Origin: Paenibacillus sp. N3.4
Lineage (GTDB): Bacteria; Bacillota; Bacilli; Paenibacillales; NBRC-103111
NCBI RefSeq assembly: GCF_008017805.1
Contig: NZ_VRTT01000007.1
Location: 62,001 to 126,000, forward strand
Length of the DNA stretch: 64,000 nt
Reading direction: 5' to 3'
The notes under the pieces are model-generated. The model was not told the DNA's origin. It did not search any database and worked only from the letters and a program-made list of their open reading frames with translations. The position numbers and the translations under genes are program-made. The stretch's first letter is position 1; each line of letters begins with the position of its first letter. This document shows positions 17,561 through 29,013 of this stretch, piece after piece.

Positions 17561-19794
17561 ATGCTGCGATTACTGCCAGAAAAAACATACCTTCGAAATT
17601 TTTTGAATATGGGCCTATTATTTACGGTTATCATCTTGTTGTTCTCCTATTTATTAAGGCAGCAATATTCCAAACAGGCTTATGAGGATATCAATCAATT
17701 GATGGCAACGAAGACGAGCAGCTTGAGCCAGGGCTTTGAGTATCAGCTTGATCACCTTCGTTCCTATGCTTTGAATATTTACCAGGACCCGGAGATCACA
17801 AATTGGTTAATGTCTGATCAAAGCGAGCCCTTATCTACGGCAGCGGCTTTTAAGTCCGTTTCCAAATATATGAGCTTGCAGTCATTTATTGCCTCGACTT
17901 ACTTGGTGAACATGAAGACGAGGCAGGTTATCAATTCGAAGGATGGGATTCATACATTCGCAGATTTTGAGGATCAGGCTATGCTGAACCGCGTTAGCGA
18001 CAGTCCTCCGTCGATGCTCAGGTTTTTCGATCATAAATTGGCAAACGAATCCTACTTGGCGTTAACGGTTCCATCGAATCGTTCGAAAGTCGCCAGCCAG
18101 GGATATGTCGTTATCTTGCTTAACAAAAGCTTGCTGGAAAAGTATTTGCTGCAAAATCTGAATGATGCTACGGCCAGTATTATGATTTGGACGGGGATCA
18201 GCACGTCATTCTTGGCGGCTCCGACGCATTCGATGCCAAGCATTTGCTCCAGCCGGATATAAAAAACCATCAATTATATCTGAACCATAATGTGTATCTG
18301 ATTCATGCCCACGCGTTTAACGTGGAAGATTGGACGCTCTACTCAACGGTCAAATTGAAGGATATCAGTAAAAATATTGACCGGATAGAGCTGGAGATTC
18401 TAGGGATGTGTTTATTTCTGCTCATCCTGCTGTCTGCGCTGACTTATTGGAACTCACGCCGGCATTTCAAGCCGTTCAGCCAGTTGGCTACCCATATGAA
18501 GAAAACTGTCGCCTCTGCTTTGCCTGCTGTAGAGAATAAATGGCATAGTGAGTTCACTATTATCAAATCGGGCTTGGATCATATGGTTAAATCGATGGAA
18601 GTGATGAACAATGTGATTCGCAATCATCAGGAGGTGATCAAAAACGAATTTATGCGGCAGTGGCTGCTCCAGGGCACATACAATGAGGCTTTTGCGGAAA
18701 GCGGGAGCACTCGGTTGCAGACGCTGCTGGTGTCGGACATCTATCTGGCTGTCATGCGCATCAATCGCTTTCAGGCGTTCTCGGACCGGTATTCGTACGC
18801 CTCCAGAAAACTGCTCATCTACGCCATGGGAAATATAGCGGGAGAGGTTCTGGAGAAACATGGCTTCGTGTCCGAAGCGGTTGATCTGGGCAGTGACCAT
18901 CTGGTAGTGATGATCGGCGGCGGTACACAGGAAATAAATCCTGTGCAGGCTTTATACGAAGCAAGGGAAGAGGTCGGAAATTGGCTGCAATTCCATGTTA
19001 CCGTAGCGCTAAGCGGACGAACTTCCGTGCATAGCAACATGCGCAGCGTCTATGACCGAACGTACGACCTGACCTTGCTGCGATTTTTCAATGAGCAGGA
19101 TAAAGTGTATGTAGAAGATGATTTAGGTGATTATTGGTCAGAACAGCAGCCCGACTTTGATGAAAAGCTGGTACAAGAGCTGATTCAATCTGTGCGTAAA
19201 GCGCAGAAGGAAAAAGTGCGCGAGCAGTTAGACGCGCTATTCGCCAAGCTGCAGAACCTGACTTATTTGGAGTGTCAGTTCCAATTGAAGCTGCTGCTGT
19301 TCTACATTTTTAAAGCGTTTAATAAAGTTATGGCCGACCAGGAACCAGGCGGGGTAGATTTGCTTCTTCAGAAATTTGATACCTTACTGGATGTAAAGGA
19401 GTGGATTTACAGACAGTTTGTCACCATTATCGACAGCGTTGCGCTCAAGCATTCTGCTTCCAACCGGAAGGAAGAGCTGGCTTCGGAAATATTTGACTAT
19501 GTCAAACAGCACCTTCATGACCCTATGCTGACCTTGGAAGGCATTGCGGATTATTTAGTGCTTTCCGTCAGTTATGTTCGCCTGGTTTTCAAAGAAACGT
19601 ATCTCGTTACGCTGTCTGATTTCATTCATCAGGAGCGGCTCGAGCAAGCCAAAAAGCTGCTGGTCTCGACGGATTTGCCGGTACTTAATATCGCGGAACG
19701 ATCGGGCTTCCAGTCAAAAACGACATTTTTCACTTCATTCAAAAAGTACACGGGCTTAACGCCTAATCAGTACAGGGAGCAAAATAACGACTAA
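17561..19794 (+). CDS. AraC-family regulator with membrane sensor domain (YtdP-like), one frameshift
   Basis: Start ATG 17561 follows AAGGGGAG. Restoring one T in the run at 18186-18188 gives 744 residues: frame one reads DATASIMI and the second continues GDQHVILGGSDAF. A first membrane helix is near residues 15-35, an extracytoplasmic sensor follows, and a second helix lies near 275-295 (LGMCLFLLILLSALTY). The C-terminal ~100 residues are an AraC double helix-turn-helix (LEGIADYLVLSVSYVRLVFK, ending FKKYTGLTPNQYR). Such one-component regulators sense external sugars and activate nearby transporter and enzyme genes. Confidence 0.88.
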
Positions 19795-19832
19795 TCATCC
19801 GAATTTACTGAATTGAGAATGAAGGAGGTTTT

Positions 19833-22800
19833 ATGATGATGGGGAAAAGCAAGAGATTCATCTGTTTGTTACTGATATGGGTGCTTGCGTTGTGTAATCT
19901 GCCTGTCTTTATCGCAGCGGAAAGCGAGCCATACACATTGGATAACTTATTGGCGGCGGATATGGATACGCACTTTGACGGGGGAACAAGCCCGTTTACG
20001 TTAGATAATATCTCGACCGGGGGATCGCAAAGGATTGTGAAGATGAATGGCAACAACGCGGTTGAGTTTCGCGACGCTTCGCTCGGAACGAATTTATCCA
20101 GCGCTTTTTATTATCAATTGAACAGCGGCAGACTCAAGGACCGTATTAATGAAATTTATAATATGCCGGTAGGGAGTCCTCCCGTTGAATTTGTCTTTGC
20201 CTACAAGCTCATGCGCAGCGCTGCAAGCGATAAGCCTGTAGCCAAGGACATTTATGCCCAGATCCAATTCGCTCCATACACCAATATCCTGGTTCCTCGC
20301 TTCCCGGCGGATATGCCGAGCATTACGGGAACGGCGGCCTACCTGAATAGCGTGCCGGATGTGTTGAAGACAGTGAATGACAGCGATATTGCCAGCTATC
20401 GATTCAAGGTGTCCCCGAATGGGGGTCAGCGCAATATTACGAGCATCAAGCTGACTTTCTCGGTGCGCGTCGATACCGGCGGCACGGACGAAGCCTACGT
20501 CATCGACGATTTGGAGATTTCCGAAGTGAAGAGCCAGCAAACGCTGGATACCGAGGCGCCTACAGTGCCTTCCAATTTAACGCTCGCTGGGAAGACGGAT
20601 ACGAGTGTCAATCTGTCTTGGACGGCATCGACGGATAATGTGGGCGTTACGAGATATGACATTTATCGGGATGGTCTTATAGTTGATAATGTAAGCGGTG
20701 TCAATACGACATACACTGTAGTCGGTTTGTCGCCAAACACGACATATCACTATTCGGTGAAGGCGAGAGATGCAGCGGGCAACTTATCTGCAGCTAGTAA
20801 TGAAGTAGCAGTTACGACAGATCCGTCTGTCGGCGGTTTGCCTGAACCGCTTGGAGATCGCGATATCGGGAATGTGAAGCCTGCGGGCAGCGCAAGCTAC
20901 AACCCCGTTACAGGTCGAATCAAAGTGCAGGGTTCCGGAAGCGACATTTTTGGCACAGAGGATGCGTTCCATTATGTCTATCAGCCTTGGACGGGGAACG
21001 GGCAGGTTGTGGCGCGCGTCTATGGTATGGAGAACGGCGTAACCTGGACGAAAGCGGGGGTTATGATCCGCGCGAGCATGTCGGAGCAGTCGCCTAATGT
21101 GATGATGGCGCTGACGCCTGCTGGCGGGGCCTATTTCCAGGATCGGCTTCAAGCGGGCGGGGCCTCCACCTCGACGGCCGGAACGCAAGCAGGGCCGCCG
21201 TATTGGGTGAAGCTGGTCCGGAAGGACAACGTGATCAGTGCGTATGATTCCAGTGACGGTATCAACTGGACGCTGATTAAGAAAGAGGTGGTGACTCTGC
21301 CAGAGACGGTGTACTTCGGCCTCGCGGTGACGAGTCACAATACCGGCAAGCTCGCCTCAGCGGAATTCGACCAAGTGAGCATCGGCGAAGTCCCACCAGC
21401 TGAAAGCACAAACTCGCCTTTTCCGGGTACGATTGAAAGTAGAAAACAGTGGCTGTGGGACAAAACAAAAACGATGTCGGAGATGGGTCTGCAGCTGAAT
21501 ATCGTCCAGTATGTTGCCCAAATTGTTGATGGGCAGAACGTAGCCGGAAATCTGCAGAAAATTGATAAGATGTTTCAAGCTTATGATGCCGAGCAGTATA
21601 AGACGGTTTCCAAAATGTACGCCTACCTGATGGTTGGCAATCAATTCAACAGTACGATGATCGACCATGTCAAAGCGTATTTCTCGCAATATGCGTATGC
21701 AAAGCTGCCGCAAACGGAAAACCTCCGGATGAGCAATTATACGGCAGGCTATTTGGTAGGCCAGTCTTTCCCTGATCTTCAGGATTTGAATGGCAAATCC
21801 GGAGCGGTACTCAAAAGCGAGAACAGAGCGAATATTGAAGAGATGCTCAGTGCTGGGGTTCGTTATGGATGGGCGGAGTATGAAAGCCCGGAATATACGT
21901 TTATGACTTACTTCTGTCTGAATGCGTTATATCAGTATACCGATGAACCCGATTTTAAGCAGAAATTAAAAATGGCGATGGATGTCATGTGGTTTGAATG
22001 GGCCAATGACTGGATAGATGGCACCTTCATCTCCACCTCGAACAGGGCCAAAGGCGATTCGGTCTCGGCGAGCGATCTGACATGGAGAGGAGCCGATCAT
22101 ACGGCGCTATCCTGGATGTATTTCGGCGGCAATCGCGCGCAAGAAGGGATCGGCGAAACGGATGCTCTGGTTCCTTCCGCGTACCGCCCTTATCTGGAGT
22201 ATTTGGGCATGGTTCTCTATCGTGGAATGAATTATACACCGCCAGAAATGGCCATCCGAATCGGGCAATCCGGTGACAAAAGCTACACCTCGCGCAAGAC
22301 GAATCTGCAAAATTCGAGCGGACGCAATTTGAAAACGTACCGCCAGGCGTTTGTTAAGCCGACTTGGGGCCTTGCCACGGAAGTGACCTACAATCGGGTC
22401 GATAATTGGCAGCCGTTGGTGTATATAAATTGTTAAATAGCCCCAGCTCGAATTATCTGAATGCTATGTTCCCGGACACGGGCTCGATTATCACTCGAGA
22501 GGAACAGTCTGGATGGGTCTTTAACAATGCCGGTCCGATGTATTTTGCCTTTAAGATGATAAAGCCTTACACCTGGTATTACCAGACGCCTACAGATCCG
22601 TCGAATAAAGTGAAGACTACAACGAAGCTGCATCCGACAAATCAGCTTTCGTATAGTTACAATATTTTGCGCAGTCAGGCTGACAAGAACGGGTGGGTGC
22701 TTGAAACCGCGGATGCCTTGGAGTATGCGGACTTTGCCAGCTTCAAGAACGCGATTTTGACGAATACGACGATAGACAGCTCTCATATCGATGACGCGAA

Positions 22801-24342
22801 TCCGCGCCTGATCTATAAAAGCTTAAGCGGAGATTCGATGGACATTACCTATGATGAAGCGGCAGACGCCTATAACAATACGCACAAAATAAATGGCAAT
22901 TCCATCAACTATTCGGCTTTCAAACTTTTTGATACGCCTTGGCTTCAGCAAGATCAGAACGCTAATTTATTTACTGCCACTCAGGGCGGTGAAGTATTGA
23001 CCTACAACTTCGCCAATTGGACGATCACCAAACAAAATAATTCCATGATTGTGCCAAACAACAGCTTTGAGAATGGAGCAACAAGCCCTGATAACTGGGC
23101 GGACAGCGTTTGGGGAGGAACCCCTATACGAACATGGGACACCGTTACGTCAAGGACGTACGGTCATTCTGTAAAAATCGCAAACGCAGCCTCTGGCGAT
23201 TATGGCGGATGGAGTTTGGCAGACAGCAGCCTGATTGGTGTCAATCCTGGAACTGCTTATACGCTCAAAGCATGGGTTAAGAGCGAAAATGTCAACGCAG
23301 TCGACGGAGCCCACTTAGGAATAACTTACTATAAGAGCGACGGAACTACGGTTACCGGCAGTACATATTTGTCTGGTAATTTGAAAGGAACAAACAATTG
23401 GACCCCAATCGAAGCAACGGCGACGGCACCGGCCGATGCGGCGAAAATAAGGCTTGATTTGAGGCTTAAAGGAACAGGAACGGCTTGGTTTGATGATGTC
23501 GAGTTGGTTGCAGCACAAGGTGTTCGTCCTGTAACTGGCGTTACAATAAATAAAGGAACGCTTTCTTTGGCGGCAGGAACGACCGCGGATTTGATCGCAA
23601 CGGTTCTACCGGCAGAAGCAACGAACAGAACGGTGACGTGGAGTTCGAATAACCCGTCTGTGGCGACAGTCGACACCCATGGCAAAGTGACTGCAGCAAC
23701 ACCCGGAACAGCGGTTATTAGCGTATTAACGGAAGACGGCTTCAAGTCAGCTGCTTGTGTGGTAACGGTAACGCTGGAACCATTATTTGAGGACAGCTTT
23801 GTCGGAGGACTGGGGAACTGGGATTTGTTCGGCAGCACGGATGGCAAATTCAAGGCAGCGGGACCGCAGCACAGCTGGCGGGTACGACAACAGCAACATT
23901 TCCTCAACGTGCGGTCGTAAAGCCAACTATGCTTCCATATAGCACTTCGAACTACAATTTGACTTTCACCGCAAAAGGAGACCGTTTCCGCACGATGTTC
24001 CGGTATGCCTCCAGCACCGGATATTATTTCCTGGAATTTAAAAATGCCAAGTTTCTAGAATTATGGAAATATCCAAATTCATCTGTTAATGAGCAGGTTG
24101 GGACAATGGTCGATATCGGTGCCGTCCTACCGGGGTTCAATTTGACGGATTGGCATCAATACCAGATTGAAGTCAATGGATCAGTATATAAGCTAACCAT
24201 CGATGGGACGTTGGTTGCGACATTTACCGATACCTCATTAACAGCAGGCGGGATCGGGTTCTCCCTGAAAAGTGTGGGCACACCGGTTTCCATGAATGTC
24301 AAGAATGTGGCCGTTAAACCGATTGTTAATCTACTTCCTTAA
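19833..24342 (+). CDS. Secreted multidomain carbohydrate-active protein with unassigned core, two frameshifts
   Basis: 1503 residues after restoring single bases near 22424 (TAT for TATT) and 23842 (GATGG for GATTGG). Domains: signal peptide (1-30, ending FIAAES); unassigned beta-rich region to ~235; fibronectin III (~240-330, PSNLTLAGKTDTSVNLSW); DUF1349/concanavalin-like (~340-520, GVTWTKAGVMIRASM); a ~540-residue helical and Tyr/Trp-rich region (~530-1070) resembling an alpha/alpha toroid lyase or hydrolase; CBM4/9-like (~1070-1230, NNSFENGATSPDNW); Big_2 (~1232-1312, NNPSVATVDTHGKVTA); LamG-like C-terminus (1315-1503) very similar to the N-terminus of the 38125 protein. I cannot name the enzymatic activity. 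Confidence 0.8.
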
Positions 24343-24479
24343 GACTGTTTGGTGATTGTCTTTTGCGGGAATATCCTAAAGTAAAAGAACAGTTCCTCGT
24401 GAGATGCACATTGAAGGTAAGTTAGGTGAAACGCTGTAGTCGGGTCGCTCTTTACTGTTGTTCACAGTTTCCAAGTGAA

Positions 24480-24700
24480 AAGTGGACTGCGATTGTAGGA
24501 AACCTGCAAATAGGCATCTTTTTTTCGAAGAATACTCATGAATCGGATATTCCTGCAAAAGAGCATGAATTTGGGTCTCATTGCTCGTTTTAGGAGAGAA
24601 ACGCTTCAAAAACCTGCGTAATCGCAGTTAATTCCTCTTTTCAGACGATTTGATTGAAAAAGCCTGCATTTTCGCAGAAATATCCTGTCTTCCAGTCGCT
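24480..24700. repeat. Irregular tandem units around CCTGC..GCAG motifs
   Basis: Within the 570-base gene-less interval 24343-24911, motifs CCTGCAAAT (24503), CCTGCAAAA (24552), CCTGCGTAATCGCAG (24613) and CCTGCATTTTCGCAG (24663) recur at 49, 61 and 50 bases, together with CTGCGATTGTAGG at 24487. The last two are self-complementary. No ORF here is convincing. It may be a dispersed intergenic repeat of the genome (inference). Confidence 0.5.
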
Positions 24701-24790
24701 GGAATCGTCTAAAGTGGTTGAATTTAGCTTTATGGGTGCTGAGTAGTAAAAAAATGGAGTCCTTTCATAAAAGGGGAGAGGTTCAGATTG

Positions 24791-24806
24791 AGACTTTTCC
24801 CCTGTA
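24791..24806 (+). promoter_or_regulatory. 16-bp motif shared with the 34489 transporter leader
   Basis: AGACTTTTCCCCTGTA occurs here, about 105 bases before the GH36 gene, and again at 34366-34381, about 108 bases before the third transporter. Partial similarity continues for about 25 bases. A common regulator site or transcription start region is possible. Confidence 0.4.
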
Positions 24807-24911
24807 AGATAGTCTTTCATCCCTGTTCCCACCTTGGGTGCAATGAGGTAAGGTTACGAGACGGACCCTTTTTGGAGAGGGATGTAAGCGGACACATTGG
24901 GGGTATACGAC

Positions 24912-26723
24912 ATGCAAACCATACATCAAAGAAGTCATCGCTATCAATTGACGGGCGGAGGAGACAAGCTTCAAGCGGAGATTGTCGTAGAAACGCCTGA
25001 AGACGGAATCGAACTCGTCCATATTCGCCTGAACGCGGAACAGCCTGTAAGGCGCCAGTCGTCCGGCTGTTATGGGAGCAGCCGATTATCGATATTCACG
25101 GCGTCTGGCACCCGAACGGATACCGCAACCGCGGGCTATCGCCGGACTGGGCGGCAGGCTATACGAGCAAGCTAACCAACTCAGCGCCGGTCGTCTGCCT
25201 GTTTAACAGCGCTGGCCGGAACAGGACGACATTTGCGTTCTCGGATACGCTGAATGCCGTTGTTTGCAAAGCTGGCGTACATGAAGAAACAGCGGTATTT
25301 CACTGCTCGGTTACCTTATTTGAGGAACCTATGTCTCCGCTCTCTAGCTATGAAGCGACGCTGCGGGTCGATCTGCGCGATCTGGCGTATTATGAAAGCC
25401 TGAACCAAGTACAGCAATGGTGGAGCCATCTGCCAGAGACAGTACCTTCGCCGGTTCCTGCGTCTGCGCGAGAGCCGATGTACTCGACTTGGTACAGCTT
25501 TCATCAGCAGCTAGTACCAGAGGCTATTGAAGAACAGTGCCGATTGGCGAAGGCGGTCGGCTGTGAGACCATTATCGTTGACGATGGCTGGCAAACGGCA
25601 AATAATGCCCGAGGGTACGCGTATTGTGGCGACTGGGAAGTATGCAAGGATAAAATAACGGATATGAGGGCTCATGTGGAGCGGGTACATGCTCTGGGGA
25701 TGACCTATATACTCTGGTATTCTGTCCCTTACGTAGGAAAAATGAGCAAAGCGTGGCATCGTTTCAGTGATAAGATGTTATACACGATAGAATCGCGTGG
25801 TTGGGGAGTAGTTGACCCGCGTTTTCCCGAAGTGAGGGAGTACTTAATCAGCCTATATGAAACGGCTATTCGTGACTGGAACTTGGACGGTTTCAAGTTG
25901 GACTTCGTCGATAGTTTCTACCTAGACGGAGATCAGCAGCAGGAAGGCGAAGGCAATAGTGGTCGAGACTATGTGTCTGTTCCCGAAGCGGTGGACAGGT
26001 TGATGACCGATATTGTGCATCGGCTTCGCAAACTCAAGCCGGATGTGATGATTGAATTCCGTCAAAGCTACGTGGGCCCACGCATGCGCAAATACGGCAA
26101 TATGTTCCGGGCAGCGGATTGCCCGAACGATGCCATTGAGAATCGGGTGCGGACCATCGATATCCGACTGCTATGCGGTGATACGGCAGCCCATGCCGAT
26201 ATGCTGATGTGGCACCCGGAAGAACCGCCGGAAAGTGCAGCGCTGCAAATCATCAACGTTCTGTTTGCGGTGCCGCAAATTTCCGTTTTGCTTGACAGGC
26301 TGCCGACCCAGCATCTGGGGATGGTTACCTTTTGGCTTGCGTTCTGGAGCGAGCATCGGGATGTACTTCTAGATGGCTATCTCGAACCGCATCATCCCGA
26401 ATTGCTGTATCCGCTCATTGTGGCAAGCGATGCGCAGAAGCTGATTGCCGCCGTCTATCAACGCACAGTCGTGACACTGGAACGGGATTGCCGGCAAGGT
26501 CATCCTTGTCAACGGAACGCGGGTCGCCGGGTTCTTGATTGAATTGGATAGAGACGGTGGCAGCCGTGAAGTGGAGATCAAAGACTGCATGGGTCAAGTC
26601 ATACAGCGGCTGGAACTACAATTGAGCCCAGGTATTCATCTTCTCCCGATACCGCCTGCCGGTATCGCCACCCTGATAATAGGCGGATTACCTAAGGAAA
26701 ACCATGATGCAGCCACTAACTGA
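24912..26723 (+). CDS. Glycoside hydrolase family 36-like alpha-galactosidase, two frameshifts
   Basis: 603 residues after correcting one missing A at 25049 (TAAGG for TAAAGG) and one extra G near 26485 (GGG for GG). The start ATG 24912 follows GGGGG. The (beta/alpha)8 core has TIIVDDGWQ, the nucleophile-type motif GFKLDFVDSF near residues 320-335, and ADCPND, where the acid/base Asp would lie. The catalytic core sits in an unbroken stretch of the second frame. There is no signal peptide, so it should act in the cytosol on imported alpha-galactosides. It follows the secreted enzyme and belongs functionally to the same uptake locus. The exact GH36 subfamily is uncertain. Confidence 0.83.
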
Positions 26724-26725
26724 TC

Positions 26726-26962
26726 CTATTCCTGTAAGCGCCATTTGTGTCGGTTCTGGGTGTTATCGTACCCATGGGGCTTCATCTCTTTGCCGATGGG
26801 ACAAATGGGTACACCGCTTGGTGAGATCTGCATGTCCGAATCGGTGCTCGTGTTCTTCTTAGAAACGGTTATTAAGATCGATGAAGGGTTCCATATGTTG
26901 GTGCTCAAGCGACTTATAAATGGCTTCGACATCGTGAGCGGCATCAAGTAGAATTTTATCAA
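26726..26962 (-). pseudogene. Transposase remnant
   Basis: The minus strand reads KPHGYDNTQNRHKWR near 26760-26720, a zinc-finger-like segment seen in DDE transposases. Upstream in another frame it reads KILLDAAHDVEAIYKSLEHQ followed by FIDLNNR. The two pieces are joined by a frameshift and the catalytic remainder is absent. No terminal inverted repeats were found. Confidence 0.65.
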
Positions 26963-27260
26963 TTGTGCTCAAGGTGAAACGTTACGTGAATTCAATGGAG
27001 CTGACGGCTACACTCACAGCGTCGTGCCGGGAAGAGGGCTGGAGTCTTGGATACAATGTGGTTCAAATAAAAAATCTCCCTCCAAAAGTAGGAGGAGAGC
27101 ATTTAGGATGGGTCAGGCAAGCCTTGTCCCATCTGCTTACAAATTTATTCGTTGGTTCAGTACGGAAGGGATTGGGGTGCAAGGGTTAAGCTTGCCGGGA
27201 TGGAGAAAAGCAGATCAAAGCAAGGTGGTCGATACGTTTATTGCCGGCACGGAAAAACAA
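26963..27260. other. Gene-less stretch
   Basis: Open frames exist on the plus strand (up to 84 codons from 27024) but without a recognisable family, ribosome binding site or typical composition. It is probably degraded sequence next to the transposase relic. Confidence 0.4.
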
Positions 27261-27263
27261 TTC

Positions 27264-27292
27264 TTGACAAACAATTAATAAAAAATTAGAAT
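27264..27292 (+). promoter_or_regulatory. SigA-type promoter upstream of the second sugar locus
   Basis: Perfect TTGACA (27264-27269), a 17-base spacer and TAGAAT (27287-27292). The expected start point falls at the first base of the operator array. Confidence 0.65.
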
Positions 27293-27296
27293 CAGA

Positions 27297-27357
27297 TTAA
27301 GCGCTATACCTCAAAAAAAGTATAGCAATTAATTATATAGGGTTAAGCGCTATACCT
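27297..27357 (+). promoter_or_regulatory. Three-site operator array, LacI-type
   Basis: TTAAGCGCTATACCT occurs exactly at 27297-27311 and 27343-27357. Between them an inverted, less conserved copy lies at 27318-27332 (reverse complement TTAATTGCTATACTT). The central AGCGCT palindrome is typical of LacI-family sites. All three lie directly downstream of the -10 box. The LacI regulator at 33090, the last gene of the locus, is the natural ligand (inference). Confidence 0.65.
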
Positions 27358-27462
27358 AGTTGTTCAATGACTTTAAATGTTTTCCTTTTTATTAACTCAA
27401 CTTCGCAGCATAAATTACCGAATAACCCCTTGATGTTCGGGGCAAATCGGCCATCCACTCTT

Positions 27463-27495
27463 GAGTTGACATAAGTTTTTTGCACCGGTCAACTC
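27463..27495. repeat. Perfect 8-bp inverted repeat GAGTTGAC-N17-GTCAACTC
   Basis: Arms at 27463-27470 and 27488-27495 in the leader between the two promoters. It could be a regulatory hairpin or a residual element end; no T-run follows. Confidence 0.4.
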
Positions 27496-27579
27496 TAAAA
27501 ATAATGTCATCAGTTGTTGAAGTGCGGTTTGCGAAAGTTGAGTTATTAGTTTTAGATAGAACTTTTTTTAATCGCATTG

Positions 27580-27618
27580 AGAAAGCGGTTACATTTCCTG
27601 TCAATTTCGTTATATATT
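27580..27618 (+). promoter_or_regulatory. cre-like site over a second promoter
   Basis: AGAAAGCGGTTACA (27580-27593) matches the CcpA cre consensus TGWNANCGNTNWCA with one mismatch. It overlaps a -35-like TTACAT (27589-27594) placed 18 bases before TATATT (27613-27618). Catabolite repression of the transporter operon is a reasonable inference. Confidence 0.55.
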
Positions 27619-27712
27619 CATGTCCATTAAAGGAGGATAGATGTTCAATGGGCATGATTCCTATTTATAAATAGGCAACAATAATTTATCAATTACTAGA
27701 GGGGGCTTTACG

Positions 27713-29002
27713 ATGAAAACGAAATTGGTAGGTATAACTTTGGCATCGATGATGGTTCTGGCAGCATGTTCTAACGGTACAAACAGCAGCTCGTCTGCTC
27801 CGGGTGCAACTAGCGCCAGCACATCAGCCGCTGCTCAAAAAGTAACGATTTCTTATGGTATATGGGATAAGAATTATCAGCCGGCCGTGGAAAGTATTAT
27901 TAAGAAATTTAATGAAACACATCCTAATATCGAAGTAAAGATTGAACTGACACCGTGGGAACAATATTGGCCTAAACTAGAAACGGCTGCTGTCGGCAAT
28001 AGTTTAACGGATGTATTTTGGATGAACGGACCAAACGTGAATAAATACGCTTCAAATAAATTGCTCAAACCACTTGATGATCAGATTGTCAAAAGCAAGG
28101 TTGATCTTAGTAATTTCCCTAAAGGTTTAACCGATCTGTATACAATCGGCGGTAAATCTTATGGTATTCCGTTTGAACTCTCAACCGTAGGATTATGGTA
28201 TAATAAAGATTTGTTCAAAGCGGCGAATATTCCTTTTCCTGATGCATCTTGGGACTGGAACAAGCTTCGCGATGCTGCCAAAAAACTGACTGATCCGGCA
28301 AAAGGGGTATGGGGAATTGCAGCTCCTATGGCTAATCAACAAGGATTCTATAATACCATCCTGCAAAATAACGGATTTGTAATTTCCGATGATAAAAAAA
28401 CATCTGGTTATGACAAACCGGAAGCTATTGAAGGTTTGAAATTCTGGACGGATATGATTAAAGAAGGCGTTTCACCGACTGCGGCACAAATGACGGAAAC
28501 TCAACCTGAGAAATTATTTGAGTCTGGCAAAGTTGCTATGATCTATGATGGTTCCTGGATTGTTGGCGAGTTTGCAAAAATTGATTACACCAAGGATAAA
28601 GCGGATGTCACTGTTCTTCCAAAAGGCAAGTCCGATACTAGTGTTATCCATGGTGTGGCCAATGTTATCAATGCAGAAACGAAACACCCGAATGAAGCTT
28701 GGGAATTTTTGAACTTCCTTAGCTCCAAGGATGCTGCCCTGCTTTTTGCGCAATCCGGAGCGGTTATTCCAGCCTTTAACGGTACACAAGACGATTGGGT
28801 TAAAAAAGTGCCTAATTTCAACTTGCGTGCATTTATTGATATGATTCCAAAGTCCAAGGCTTACCCTGTTTCGAAAAGCACTGCCAAATGGCTTGATGTT
28901 GAGAATGAATTTTTCACACAAGCATGGTATGGGAAAATGACAGTTGAAGAAGCGGGCAAGCAAGCTGCGGCAAAAATGAACAGCATTCTTTCTAAGGAAT
29001 AG
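27713..29002 (+). CDS. Sugar ABC transporter solute-binding lipoprotein, family 1
   Basis: 429 residues, ATG after AGAGGGGG. The lipobox VLAAC at residue ~19 is followed by a Ser/Ala linker. Typical family 1 features are ESIIKKFNETHPNIEVKIEL near the N-terminus, NGPNVNKYASNKLLKPLD and the C-terminal W-containing AWEFLNFLSSKDAALLFAQS. It is a CUT1-type receptor like those for maltose or glycerol-3-phosphate-type substrates. It is followed by a strong hairpin and two permeases, the usual layout in which the receptor is made in excess. Confidence 0.92.
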   Translation: MKTKLVGITLASMMVLAACSNGTNSSSSAPGATSASTSAAAQKVTISYGIWDKNYQPAVESIIKKFNETHPNIEVKIELTPWEQYWPKLETAAVGNSLTDVFWMNGPNVNKYASNKLLKPLDDQIVKSKVDLSNFPKGLTDLYTIGGKSYGIPFELSTVGLWYNKDLFKAANIPFPDASWDWNKLRDAAKKLTDPAKGVWGIAAPMANQQGFYNTILQNNGFVISDDKKTSGYDKPEAIEGLKFWTDMIKEGVSPTAAQMTETQPEKLFESGKVAMIYDGSWIVGEFAKIDYTKDKADVTVLPKGKSDTSVIHGVANVINAETKHPNEAWEFLNFLSSKDAALLFAQSGAVIPAFNGTQDDWVKKVPNFNLRAFIDMIPKSKAYPVSKSTAKWLDVENEFFTQAWYGKMTVEEAGKQAAAKMNSILSKE

Positions 29003-29013
29003 CAGGATAGATG

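Noticed and set aside
24376..24832. Two minus-strand ORFs of 77 and 63 codons
   Set aside because: They fall on the repeat block, lack ribosome binding sites and resemble no family I know; treated as repeat sequence.
27024..27278. 84-codon plus-strand ORF
   Set aside because: GTG start without a ribosome binding site, Lys/Arg/Ser-rich and not recognisable; probably decayed sequence.
27392..27674. Overlapping ORFs on both strands (87 and 64 codons)
   Set aside because: They cover the leader with the cre-like promoter and have no coding signals.
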